A DNA stretch of 64,000 nucleotides. Source: Stercorarius parasiticus. Taxonomy: Eukaryota; Chordata; Aves; Charadriiformes; Stercorariidae. Shown here piece by piece: positions 38,690-51,195 of the stretch; the first letter of the stretch is position 1, and each line of letters starts with the position of its first letter. Position numbers and translations under genes: made by a program. The notes beneath the pieces were generated by a model. It saw only the letters and a program-made list of their open reading frames with translations. It searched no databases and was not told the DNA's origin. The stretch covers positions 1 through 64,000 of the forward strand of contig VWZL01005057.1 in NCBI GenBank assembly GCA_013396915.1, in the 5' to 3' direction.

Positions 38690-39070
38690 TAACTTCTGAT
38701 TATACATAAAAATGTCCGCTCTTTCTAAATCCCGCTAAATTCTTGCTACCCTATGGCAACAAGTCCCACAGGTTAATTACATGCTTTGTAAAAATGTCTT
38801 AATACATTTTAAATCTGTTGCTTTTTAATACTTTTGAATACCCTTTTCTTATTCTGTTGTAGGAAAATCTGTATCGATTTCTATTTTTTACCTCTCTCTC
38901 TATATATATATATCTTGATTTTAATACGCAATTCATACATTTATCTCATCTTTTTTTCTTGTTTTTGGGTATGCTTGAAATAGCCCCAAACTCATCATAA
39001 CTTTCATATTTTTAACACCAGTTTCTTAATTGCACTGCCTCTATCCTGTCTTTGAAACAGAAAAGGATAA
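38690..39070 (-). mobile_element. Old CR1-like LINE fragment, best preserved of three
   Basis: Plus-strand text follows the reverse complement of an old amniote CR1 C-terminal and 3' region in order. The landmarks are CCCGCTAAATTCTTG, GGCAACAAGTCCCACAGG, TTAATTACATGCTTTG and TTTTAAATCTGTTGCTTTTTAA, and then TTGATTTTAATACGCAATTC and a CTCATCTTTTTTTCTTG stretch (the FSLEKRR-encoding region). CACCAGTTTCTTAATTGCAC and CTATCCTGTC follow. A (CT)n(TA)n microsatellite is inserted at 38892-38912. The frame is destroyed. It belongs to a different, much older CR1 branch than the copies with ATTCTATG ends. Recognition rests on remembered consensus order; the ends are approximate. Confidence 0.68.
38892..38912. 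repeat. (CT)n(TA)n compound microsatellite
   Basis: CTCTCTCT is followed directly by TATATATATATAT. It lies inside the old CR1-like fragment, so it expanded after that element inserted. Confidence 0.8.
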
Positions 39071-42000
39071 ATACATGTTTTGTTATAGCTATGTTGCTGC
39101 ATTGCAATGCTGTGCAGTTTTGCAATGTTTCACTACTCACATTATTTGTAATTGTTAGTCTCTTAGCAGATTCTAGTGCAACACCATTTCTAGGCCTCTT
39201 TGTGACAGATGGCTGTTTCCCCCCATAGACAGGGTTTTTTTATGTGTTATTAACTTTGCATTAGACCTGTTTTAAGAGCACCATAAAAAGTTATGTGCTA
39301 CAGTTTTCAACAGTAAAATATTTATGCATGCCAGAATTATTTATGTACTGTTAATTGAAGCGAAACAATTTGCAATTCTTTTTTTTTCCACAGTCAAATT
39401 GGTAATTACATTGTAAACAACCAAATTATCTGCACTAATAACTTCAACTTAACTGTATATACTTTTAATGATCAAAGATTTTTTTCATCTAATTTTATTC
39501 CCTGTGATTTTAGACACTTGCTTTCAAATACAGCCAGGTACAAGAGAACGCACCAATAATTAACTTTGAGGCAGTATCCAAAGCGCTCATTAAGTTTGAT
39601 TTATAACTAAAACTATTTGGGCTTAAGAACGTGATGTACAGAATGAATCACTGTTTAATGTATTTCTTTTCTATAAGAAGGTGTACCGGATGACTTTTTG
39701 CCTATGTACTACATAATGTGAAGCTATGAGAATGATTTCAGGCATGCTGTGCTATCTGCTTTCATCTGTCAACAGACTACTTGGTGTGTTTGCTCAATAC
39801 AGCTGTAGCTTTAATCAGGGTAAAAGACGTAACTTGACAGAGTGCAATTATTTTAATTGCCGTGGAAAGACAGAAGTAAATTATAAGAGAAATTTGATTT
39901 TCAAGCTTAGGTCTGTTCTAGAACAGAAATAAGATTCGGACACTTAAAAAAATTTTGAACTTCGAGGTTTGTCCTTTCAAAGCCGCAATAACTTTTTCTG
40001 AAAGGACACATCCAATGAAGAAAAGATGTTTTTATCTACGTCAACACTGTTAACTTTGAAAAAGACTTGGTTTTGAAGCACTTTTAGGGCTTCTGGTGTA
40101 CAAAATAAATGCCAAGCAGCTTGTGCAGCAGCCATGTAATCTTTTCATTCTTCTTTCTGTACCCTTAAACAGTTTTTGTCAGGAGTCGATCTATGTTCAT
40201 TTGACAGTCACACTAAAATGAAAATAATTTTGCTTGCTGACATTCCTCCCTCCACCCCTCCAAGCTGTTTTAAATTGTCAGAAACAAAACAGAAAACAGA
40301 GTCTTTGGGCTTTAGGTTGCAAATTATTATTATCGCATAGTGGGGTTTCTATATACAATTTACATCTACTGTAGATTGGGCCATATTGGAGTCTCTGTTG
40401 GATAGTCATTCAAAATATATCAAGCTGCCAGTTCACAGATTTTAGCCTAGAAGCACTAATGCCTTATCAAAAATGTGGGCCACTTTCTTGTGTTTAATAA
40501 GAGAAAATTCATAGTCTTATAGCACATAATTCAAGAGATTTCTCAGGTGTGACTGTTTCTGGCTTGAGCATCGACATGTAAAAGCTGAACAAGGAGAGTA
40601 TTTCCACACAGAAGGTAGGTGAAATTTGCTGGCTGCTGGTGTGTTGGTAGCCCTTCACGCTGTAATGCCCCAAGGGCTTTGACACAGCTCTGCCACGCTG
40701 ACTGAATGACTGGTTTGCAGGCAGGTATCTCCAAACTCATACACCAGCTACAGTCTTGTAAGGACATTTGTGTCATTTTTGTTTATATTCTTATATCTTA
40801 AATGAATATGTATTGTTTTCACTTGACAGCTTAGAAAATCCACAATACAAAATAAACAAGATACAAACATTCTCAAGACCTTCCTGACTACAAATATTTG
40901 CCGGTACTTCCTGCTCTCATCCTGCCCGCAGAGGGCTAGATCCTCAGATAGTATGAAGCTTTGTGGCTCTAGCTGTTGTTACTGGCAGACAACTTAACTG
41001 GTTTTTTTGGTCTTTTCCACTGTTATAAAGTGAGAAGAGAAGCTCTGGGAATTTCTTGTTTGACATCACCCGAAAGCCAGGGGACGCACCAGTTCGAGAC
41101 TTTATGGCACATTGTTTAGGCTGTCACTTAGGTCACATGGCTTAGCATTTCTGTAGTCTTTTCCTCTATGGAAATCTTTTCTTTTGAAAACTGTGCTCAG
41201 AAATATAAAACATAAGCAGAAATATAAGGACTCTATCCCAAAGAACCTATGCCACTGAGTGAAATGGAGTAGGTGAGAAATATTTTCAGTTCCCTTCGGC
41301 ACATTCCCACCAAATTTCTTTGATTTATCATCTGTTAATGGAAAGACTGGGCCTCATACTGTGTTATGGCAGGCTGCACAGAGTGGAGATTTACTCGTAA
41401 GAAAAGTTTATATAATATATAACTGCAGTTGGAAAAAAAAACAGACAGGTTTTCAGATACAATAGTTTCGGTGGGTTTTTTTCAGCTATAGCTATATCCC
41501 TAATCAATACTACTTCTAGCATAGCTGTAATTTCTTTACATACTACTCCAGATAGATAAACTCCACAAAAGTTCTCACATACGTGGGGGATTATTTCCAT
41601 AATGCCTAGGGCAGAGGTTGGCTGCAGAAGTATCTTAAAGCCGCTTGTGCACCTTGTGCAGTTTTGCAACCTTTAAATGATTACTTGGTACAAAGACTGG
41701 TGGAAAAGACAGCACTTTTGGTCAAGTTGTCAAGTGACATCTGGAATCCTTAGAGAACTAGTTAAAATTAGTTCCACTGCAGATGCCTCCACATAAAAGT
41801 GGTTATTAGAAAAATGGATCATAAACATTGTACATATTATCCATTCACAGAAAGAGTAACTCTTATAATTATTAGCCCTTAGTTTTTCATTGCATGCAAA
41901 CAGCATGCCGACATGGTATTGAACACTGAGGCATAAGAACTGTCAATCAGTGCCTTTTAAAGGGATACAAGGATGGTAATCTCGACAGAGACTTCAGTTT

Positions 42001-45000
42001 GTGCTTTGCTTGTGGTAGGAGACAGGAAGCATAAATGAGTCAAAAATCAGCAGATGGGGGGCTCTATTATTTGGTTAAATGCTCTGTAATGTCTGATCAC
42101 CAGCTGGCAAATCGAAGACTATTGCTTCCTGAAGGTGACTTTTCAAACTAAGATGCAACAAGCAGACAGGTGTGTGGGGGGGTTAATACTCCAGTATCTT
42201 TCATGGATCTCAGATCCTGTGATGGTCTAAATCACTGGGTAAGGCGTTCCCCTAATTGCTAGGAAAGGTCTATATAGAAGTAATTAAACATTAAATACCA
42301 TCTGTTCAGACCTTCACAGGGGTGATTCGGCACAAACTCCCATGAAATGGAGTATTTGCCCTATGATTAGTTATTGTACAAAAATGTTTCCTGTCTTTAC
42401 CTTTCCCTGGCCATTCTTACACATGCTTTTCTACAGTTCCTTGGCCATCTCCAGCTGAAATTTATCAAGAATTGCAAGTGATTCAGTCTGTGATAAAACT
42501 CAGTGAAAAGGCACCCATCAGTGAGCACGGCAGAGAGATATCAGGGCATGACACCTACCTGGGCATTGTACCGTGAAAGTCTGAGAGGAAACACCCAATA
42601 AATTACTGCCTCTGCAAGAAGTTTAAAATTTTTCATTTTTGTTTCTTTCACACATTAATACTGCATTTAAAGCTGCTCAAGCTTACATCTTTTATTGAAA
42701 GGTTAAATGAGTGACATGGAAAGATCCCAAGAAATTGTTTATTTCTCTATATAGTTATGTCATATGAGTTTGTGTTACCTGATCGTCTTTTTAAATGCAA
42801 TTTATTCACAGCCAGTACTTAAAGCTTACTGTAACCATTTCTTTCTTTCATTCATGCAAGACTGTTCAATACAACATCTGCATACATGCTTCCTAATAGC
42901 TTCGTCTTCTGATCTTTTGTGGTTTTGGCATGCTAGCATTGTAAGACGCACACAAAAGATTTGTTGTTGATTATACATATAATCTCTTTAAGTCAACTCT
43001 TCTGTTGTAAAGAGTTTCCATAGCAAAACATGTTTTGAACTCTTTTTCAGGCACTAATTTTCCTTTCACTTTATGACAAGGTTTTAAAATTATATTGTAT
43101 CAACTGTTTCCTTTTCTGTGTTTTTCTGTTGTTTTTTTTGTTGTTGTTTAAATTGATTCTCCTGTCAGAAAAAAATAATTCTTTTTTCTAAAGATACACA
43201 TGCATACACAATCTTTTGATTTTAATGACTAACTGAACAATACAGGTTAGGTGAAGAGCTGAAACACATTTTACAGAAAAATGCTGTTCTCTCTATCCAG
43301 AATGAGAGCAGCCATCTGAGGCCATTCCTTTTTTTGCCAGGCAAAAACCTATAAAAGCTGAAGGAACCTGGGAAGTAAAGGAAAATCCAACAGAAATTAT
43401 GATTTAGAGCAAGCCAAAACTCATCATTTTTTAAAGAAATCATTCCGTTTCAAGTAAGGACAAATAAGCAAAAAGCAAGTTCTGGTAAGACAGCTACGAG
43501 AAGTGCCCGGAAGGCTGTGCTCAAGGTGCAATTGATGTGTCTTATTTCTGCAACAGAGCAAGATGTAAAACAGGGATTAGGGCTGACCTAGGCCACACAC
43601 GAGGGCATAGGGACAATGACAGAAGAGCCTACTGGAAAGGAGCACAGATACATACAGTCTTGAGATAAGTATGACTGTGGGGGCAAGGTTAGAAGGAAAA
43701 AATAAAAATCATTACTAGCAGAAACGTAATGTGACTGGAGAGAAAACAAATTGCTCTGGGTACTTGGAAATTCTGACTGTAGTGACCTAAGGGGAAAACC
43801 CTCAGTGTGCTTACTGACCTGCATACAGAGTCTGCTTTGAGTATCAGCTGTGAGATAACTGTGTGCTGGGCCTTAGTTAACTGGTGAATGGAGAAAGAGG
43901 GATTTCAGTAAACAAGTAGCTGCTCCTTATTGTAAAGAGTTGAGAGACATGAATTTAATTTCTCCTTGTGTATGTAGTTTGATGTGCTGTTCTTTGTAAA
44001 GTATGAGAATTAATGACATTCTTGCTGCTTAATTTTGAAATTTTGCAATGTTTCATCCCTATCTTTCAGAACATTTAATTATGTCTATCAGTTAAGAAAA
44101 AGGACTATTCAGGATTATTAGATATGTTATTATATTATTAGATATTTTTTGAATATATGAGCATGGTTTTCATTTTGTAACCTTAATTTGTCAGAAAACA
44201 ACAATGCATAAGGGGAAAAATACCAGTTTCTACCTCAATATAGCTCATATTCCTGAATTAATTACCTGCCACTTGTAACTGGAGAATTTACAAAAACTCT
44301 GAGCAACACTAAAAAAGACATGAAGCATGATGAGGTCAGGATTGTAAGAGTAGGGAACCCTATGTAGTAGGAAACTTTTATGTACATACCAAAAATCAGA
44401 TGACCATTTGAAAGAGATGGTAATTCAACTACAATTAAATAGGTACAGCGACTGCATAAGATGCTCTTGCTTTTTTTAGGACATCTACTGCTGATTGTTT
44501 ATGAGGACTGAAACAGAGGGATCTCTTTAAATAAGAGTGGCATTAAATTATGCATATTCATGGCTTTGTTTTAAAATGTGTTCTTCAGCTGCCATTTGAG
44601 AAGCCCTGGGCAGTCCAGGACACCGGCACTGTGCTACGGCAACAGGCAGAGCCTGGACCAAGCTCCCGAACAGCTCTGGGCTTAACACCGAGTTCTGAAT
44701 TCCCAGTCTGCACTGACTGCTGATGGATGGATATTTCCAGAGCTTGAACAACAGCGTCTTTATAAATTAAAGGATAAATAAAAATATGATTTTTTAATCT
44801 CTGTGGATTCTTCAACTTGAATTAAAATTTTCATGTCATTTCCACTTGTGTAGTTTCTACTTCTACCATAGTCAGTGATGTTATATCACCATATAACGAC
44901 ATCTTTTACAATTGTATTTTACAAGGCAACTGAGCACTGGTGTTAACATGCAGAGCCCCTTGACAATTGTAGAGACATTTTCTTCCAGAATATTGAAATA

Positions 45001-45809
45001 TTCATTTGTACACGTGCATTTTCCTGGAAACTTCTCCCCAGGAAGTTCTACATTAGTGATCTATTCTGATATCCAGGGGTACATTTTTGTCATGTCCTAC
45101 TGTACACTGTAAGTATGAAGGCACACAAACAGAAATGTAAATCCTCACCCTATGAACAAGTGCTCTGTGTGCGACATGCTAGGACTTGAGCTGGTCTACA
45201 TTAAGACAGAACAGAAACCCATCAGAAGGTGGAGCAGAAGAGATTCTGCAGAGTGGAGTCATTTCTACCAAATCTGCTCCCACATCTTTTTCATACTTAT
45301 AGTTACACATCACCCAATAAATTCCTCATTGTGAGAAGCACTGTTTCATTCCAGAAACATTCCAGCACATTAAAGAATAGAACTGAGGGAAACTTCACTG
45401 AAGATGCTTCTAAATCTGTCTTTTTATTCCATTGCCTCACCATGTTGTTTTTCGAATGATTGCTATATTTTATTTTACAGCATGTAAAATAGTTTCTGCC
45501 TCCCTATTCCTATCTCACAGATTTAGACAAGTATTCTTTTATTCACTGAGCAGTTAAATAGGGCGTTAGTTTTCTGTAGGCAGTTCATAATGTATTGGCA
45601 TTTGAACGACATTCACTAGATTAGATATTCATAACCATAGTGGATAAATATTAATAGACACTGGATCAAACTAGGGGTTTATAGGACCTGGGGTTCTGTT
45701 TCAGATGACTCCAGAAAACAGTTTTGAAAAGAGGATAAGAGATAAGGCAAGTATAGAATGATAGGAACTCAAACTAGAGGTCACATTCAGACCATTCTGC
45801 TACTAGTTG
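39071..45809. other. Unique AT-rich DNA, no supported gene
   Basis: I recognise no repeat family, RNA gene or protein domain. Open frames stay below about 92 codons. Mildly GC-richer patches occur at 40.6-41.1 and 44.6-44.8 kb without splice-bounded coding signal that I can defend. Confidence 0.55.
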
Positions 45810-45945
45810 AAAGATGAATAATTTATAACTGGGCTTCAATAATACCTGAGAGCAACGAGTCCCACAGTTTAATCATGCTCCAGGGTGTAGGTAAAGTACT
45901 CTCTTCCTCTTTCTTTTAATTTACAGCTTAATAATTTTAGGTAAG
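45810..45945 (-). mobile_element. Old CR1-like LINE fragment (short)
   Basis: Plus-strand text AGCAACGAGTCCCACAG, TTTAATCATGCTCCAGGGTG and GTAAAGTACTCTCTTCCTC, followed by TTCTTTTAATTTACAGC, aligns in order with the same part of the old CR1 type seen at 38690-39070 (GGCAACAAGTCCCACAGG and onward). It is about 135 bp, interrupted, and without an open frame. The boundaries are estimates. Confidence 0.5.
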
Positions 45946-48900
45946 CTATAGCTTTGCTGTAAATGTCGAGAAATAATTAAAAAATACTATTTTTGTTGAC
46001 GTTATCAGCTAGTCTATAGCAACAAATCAATACTCACAATTGTAAATACTGGAGGTGCTTAGCAGAGGTTTTTTGTGCAGTCTGCAATGCTCTAAATTAA
46101 TCTATGTCCCCTTCTCCTTTGCAGTACCATAATATTTGCAACAAGTTCTGTAGTCAGTAGACTGTAGACTGTATGTCAGAAACTGCAGAGAGATAAACAC
46201 CAAAATAGAAAACCAGCAAAAATTCAAGAATAAGGCTTCTCCCTCAACTACAAAACCACCACACATGCTGTTGATGTTACATCCTTTTGAAAGGAATGGG
46301 CATGTTGCCACCACACTGAAGTTTCTGTAACCAAGATGCAGCTGTGAAATGAATGGCCACGATGAAGGCACTGAAGTGCCTCAAGGGCCACTCTGAAGTA
46401 AAAGAGAAAAGTAAACTGTGAATCAGCAGGAAGAGAAAAAAAAAAAATAACCAGGTATGTTCATGCACAGGCACACACTGATATTTCTCAAGGTGGATTG
46501 GTTTGATAAAAATTATGACCTTTTTTCCTCTACCCTATTTTATTTTCCAGTACTAAAAATATTGCAAGTGCCTGAGGCGTAAGTCAGAGCAAACCTCCAT
46601 TATCACTCCAGAGACTTGGCACTTTGCTCATTAGGCTCCTTAGGATCTAACTGAGTGACCTTGTTTGGTGGGAAGGCACAGATGGAGTCTGTCAGTAAAT
46701 CTTGTTAATGTAACAAGTATTCCTACTGTTAGATGAGGTTTGCACCTCATATAAGCGTTTCTATCCCAAGTAAACAACCACCATTCCCTCCTACCAATGT
46801 CAGCCCCCTTATTTCTTGCCACCAGGTACTTCAGCATTTGTTTTTACTGTGAATTACCAAAAAAGAACATCTTGCTGTGAGTGTAGGATGATCTTTCTCT
46901 CAAAGGCAGTCATGCGCCTTGCATCTAAAGAAAGTGATGTTTGCTTTTAAATTTGGCAGTGTTACCTGATAAATACACCAGCTTTCTTCTGATGTGAATA
47001 TTTTCCTGAGCTTAAAAAATATTTTTATGACAGGAATGCAGATTTTTCCTAGATTCATGCTCACCCAGTTGTAATAGATGATATACATAACTAATACACA
47101 AGATAATAAATAAGGGGTATATTTATGAAATAATTTTAAGTGCTTTAAAAATTTAGGATGTAGCCATTATATTGTTTCTCTGAGAAAATAAAAAGCTGGT
47201 TTCAAAGTATATTCAGGCTTCTAAAAGGCAATGCTAAAAAGGTGAGAACACCTTAGTTCAATGGACCTCTCTGGGTAAAAGAAGAGGGATACAACACTAA
47301 GTGAAATATTGAAGTAAAATCCAGTGTTGCGAAAAACCTCTATGACCCTCTACACCGGGATGAATTTCATGCTGAATAAGCAGTCATATTTCCTGAGTGT
47401 TTTGCATTGTTAAAGCACAGCAGCAAAGCTAAGAGTGGTTGAGTTAGGGACCCCCACTTTTCATTTCTATCTTCAGATTTGTTTACTAAATTGCCCAGTC
47501 CAAATGGGATTGTGAAGGCACAGTTTGAAAGCAACAGCTTTCATATTTTTAAATTACATTCTATCCTGGTCTGCAGATAGAAGAATCAAGCTTGAAATCA
47601 GAAACTTAGATGAATCTGCATTTCCTTTTCCATACCCACTCAGCTCTACACGCTAGTTCAGGCCTCCAATCCCCAGATTTCAGACCCCAAATAAGAGAGA
47701 GAGAATAGTCCTGCTCGCCTATGCCTATCCCTGCATTAAGGGCTTATTTCAGTGAGGTCTCTGAAACACCACCTGATGGCTTAGATTGCTGAAAAAGAGG
47801 AGAAAGAACAGACAGAAGAAACCACACTGCTTTTCCTTCTGCCTTGCCACCCCTCATCCTTCTCCTAAAAACCAGTAAGGTTCTGCATTAGAAAAACACC
47901 ACTGTTCACAAACTTACTAAGGGCTATGGTTTATAGCGTCTGTTTGTTTAAAATATGTTAATTTACTTTCTTCCATGTATTTTTCTGCCTAGCTCTTATT
48001 GCTTCCAATGTTCAAACACTTTTTTATTAGTTAAAACTTCTCTTTGCTGCTTGCTACTGCAGGGATTATAAAAAGAAATTAGATTTAGGACACCAAAGAT
48101 CATCATAGGCAAAGGAATAAAACGTCCCTGGCAAGTTTAATTAAAACAAGAAGATGGCCTGATAACATATAATGTTGTTAACTAGGCACCAAAGGTAGGA
48201 ACAGGCCTGCAGAAAAGGGCAGACTATCATTATTAAAATCTTCAAATTGCATGGAAACTGATGTCCAGATCCTGCTACCACAATAATGGTAAAGGCTTCT
48301 CAGGATCTGCGAAAGAAATTAGCGGAGTACGTTAAACAGATAAATGGGACGGAGGAAGCTATGCTAGGCAGAAGTATCTTGGAAACATTTCTTTTGAAGC
48401 CTAGTCCAGGCAAACTGTTCTCAGCATTGCTAATGGTAAGGTTTGAATAACACTGGCTTATCTTGATCTTGGCTTCAGAGTTTTAGACAAGAAGTGAAAT
48501 TATCACCTAGTAATCCGGGACTCCAGAGATAGATGTCACTTTCCTGTCTGTGGTAAGAGGTTAAAAAGTCACATAATTGCTGTTACTGCTTATCTTCCTA
48601 TGTAAAAGGAGATTATTTCATTCCTTCCTTCCTTTGTTTTTTAATAGGGTCTTGACCTGGCAAAGGCTCACCTATTTGAAGCTACTCCATAGCACAAGAA
48701 ATAAATACATCTGGTTTTGGACCATATGACTTTTAGATTATTCCTTTGTTAAAACTGTCCCTCAATGTGTGTATGTAGATACTCTGGATAACTGGCCTCC
48801 CAAACAACACTGCAGACTTAACAGAAAACATATCTGGTTAAGCACAAGTTCCGTAAATAAAATAGTAATAACAAAAATTTGAAAAAAGTATTTTAACTTT

Positions 48901-50460
48901 ACCCTTTCCTTCAGTGAGCTCTAATAACAACTTGTGTAACGTGAAGAGCTTTCAAAGATGAAAGCTGTTATCTGTGGCAATTTTGCATGCTGTAGTAAAG
49001 CGAAAAAAATCCAGTTCTCATAAATTAGCTTTATTATTTCTAAGATTGATAAATCAGGATTATTAAGCCCTTCCTTGCACTTGTTCCGGTTCACTCAAGC
49101 TATTTTCTTGTTACAGTGGCTCTATATTGTAGTAATCGGTGTATTCGAGGTGTCCTGTCCTACATTGCTATTAATGTAGGCGCCTGCAGTAATGAAATAG
49201 CAAGCCTTGGCAATTCTCTCTTGTAATGCTTTGTTCTCATAGTTAATTGACATAGCCATGGAAGTAGAGCCTTAGATTGCTTCTGCATCACTGCGGACGC
49301 ACCTTTGGAGAAAACATTCTGGCCCTAGAAAATACCATTCCCTTAAACCGAGAGGCCCTGCAAAGAAAGCCTCAGGCAGCTGGAAGAAGTGGAGCCTGAA
49401 ATTCAGATTGCCCTCATTTTATCAAAGCAAAATTACCTTTTTCCCCCAGGTAATTCATAAGATATTTCCATTGCTAGTTGATTTTAGCCAATTCATCCTA
49501 AACTTTCCAGATGTTTTGGTGTTGTCTTTCATTGAATTAAAATGCAGTTTGCCCTCATAAAATTTCTCTGTTTGTACCATCATATTATTGCAATTCTAGC
49601 TAACATGCTAAATTTAGAAATTAAATGATATTCAGCAATGAGTAAACTATTCTGAGACAGAAAACTTTAAAGGACAATATTCTTCTCTACAAGTTGAGTT
49701 TCTATGCTGAGCTACACTTGGCAAATACCTTAATAATTGGGATGTTGGTTTCGCAAACACCAGAGCAATTTTGCCACTGATTACAGTCACCTAGTATTGT
49801 CCTGGAGCAGTGTTTCACTTCAAAAGGTTGGGTTTGCTGCTAACAATATAAATTTATTTGCTGTTGGGTTGTTGAAATAACTGAGCTTCCTTCTATAGGC
49901 TGGGATTACAACTATTCTATTTCACATCAGTAGTTTGTGGCTCAAGAAATATACCTAAGGTGCTTTCATATTGTTAAAAATACTGCAAGGGAAATGAAAA
50001 CAGTTATCATGGCTTCATTAATTTAACAGTCATTGTTTGCCTTCTTACATAGCACTGTCAACACCCTTAAAGCAAGCTCTGAAAGCAAAGTCTAGGAGTT
50101 GTTATTTTGGGAAGTTTCTGATTTCATTTAAATCCATGCAAATCCAGTGTAACACCATTAAAGTGTATCGATAATTGAAAACTTTCCACTGAAACTATTT
50201 TTCTAAGTAGGGAAAAAATAATTTTGATAAAACTAGTCCTTCTTTAAAAAAAAGCTGATTCTCAACAGAAATATTTTTCTCATTTAAAAAGTAGAAAAGG
50301 AACATTCAGGCAAATGCTAATTTGTACTGGCCTACCTGAGACTGGATTCAGGAGTCCTTTGTAGTGCTTTTTATCTGGAAGGATCCAAATCAAGCATTCA
50401 CACCTCCTTATCAGTCTCTGCAGTGTGCATGTGTGTGGTTTATATACATACATAAGTACA
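45946..50460. other. Unique AT-rich DNA, no supported gene
   Basis: I see no gene or repeat family. A 10-base A run lies near 46437. The part from about 49.0 to 50.2 kb is free of simple repeats and LINEs and contains many TAATT/ATTA words. It could hold conserved non-coding sequence, but that cannot be judged from one genome. Confidence 0.55.
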
Positions 50461-51195
50461 CAGAATCATAGAATCGTCTAGGTTGGAAGGGACCTTTCAG
50501 ATCATCCAGTCCAACCATCAACCTGACACTGACAAAAACCATCACTAAACCATATCTCTAAGCACTGTGTCTACCCGTCTTTTAAATACCTCCAGGGATG
50601 GTTTCTCAACCACTTCCCTGGGCAGCCTGTTCCAAGGCTTAATAACCCTTCCAGTGTAAAAACTTTTCCTAATATCCAGTCTAAACCTCCCCTGGCGCAA
50701 CTTGAGGCCATTTCCTCTTGTCCTGTGGCCTGTTACTTGGGAGAAGAGATCAACCCCACCTCTCTACCACCTCCTTTCAGGTAGCTGTAAAGAACGATAA
50801 GGTCTCCCCTCAGCCCCCTTTTCTCCAGGCTNTTCCCCAAGCCTGTAACTCTGCATGGGGTTGTTGTGACCCAAGTGCAGGACCCAGCACTTGGCCTTGT
50901 TGAACCTCATACCACTGCCCTCTGCCCATCGATCCAGCCTGTCCAGGTCCCTCTGCAGAGCCTTTCTACCCTCAAGCAGGTCGACACTCCCACCTAACTT
51001 GGTGTTGTCTGCAAACTGACTGAGGGTGCACTCGATTCCCTCTTCCAGATCATTGATAAAGATATTAAAGAGAACTGGCCCCAATACTGAGCCCTGGGGA
51101 ACACCACTTGTGACCGGCCGCCAACTGGATTTAACTCCATTCACTACCACTCTCTGGGCCTGGCTGTCCAGCCAGCTTTTTACCCATGGGCAGCT
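50461..51195 (-). mobile_element. CR1 LINE, 5'-truncated copy (minus strand) with an N junction
   Basis: The 3' end is at the left: CAGAATCATAGAATCGTCTAGG is the reverse complement of the ATTCTATGATTCTG terminus, followed by GGAAGGGACCTTTCAGATCA and CCAGTCCAACCATCAACC. The element runs through the RT C-terminus and upstream past the SGVPQGS motif to about 51195, where similarity to CR1 ends. The 3' UTR differs from the copies at 5.0 and 62.1 kb, so it is another CR1 subfamily. At the N (50832) the copy lacks about 325 bp present in the 15981 copy. Confidence 0.95.
50545..51195 (-). pseudogene. CR1 ORF2 reverse-transcriptase C-terminal fragment, dead
   Basis: On the minus strand the frame reads [19 protein letters not shown], then [17 protein letters not shown], a conserved RT block. 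Next is FADNTKLGG at the active site: codons at 51004-51015 read F-A-D-N, so the second catalytic aspartate has become asparagine. The frame continues to YRLGE and then meets the N at 50832. Left of the N the RT text resumes in another frame with SLEKRG-like sequence and runs to what looks like the native stop, TAG at 50545-50547 (…RDMV*). The N junction, the frame change and the FADN change each indicate that this fragment is not functional. Confidence 0.9.

Noticed and set aside
41085..41105. CCAGTTCGAGAC, resembling a tRNA T-arm/B box
   Set aside because: No matching A box, acceptor stem or cloverleaf can be built around it.
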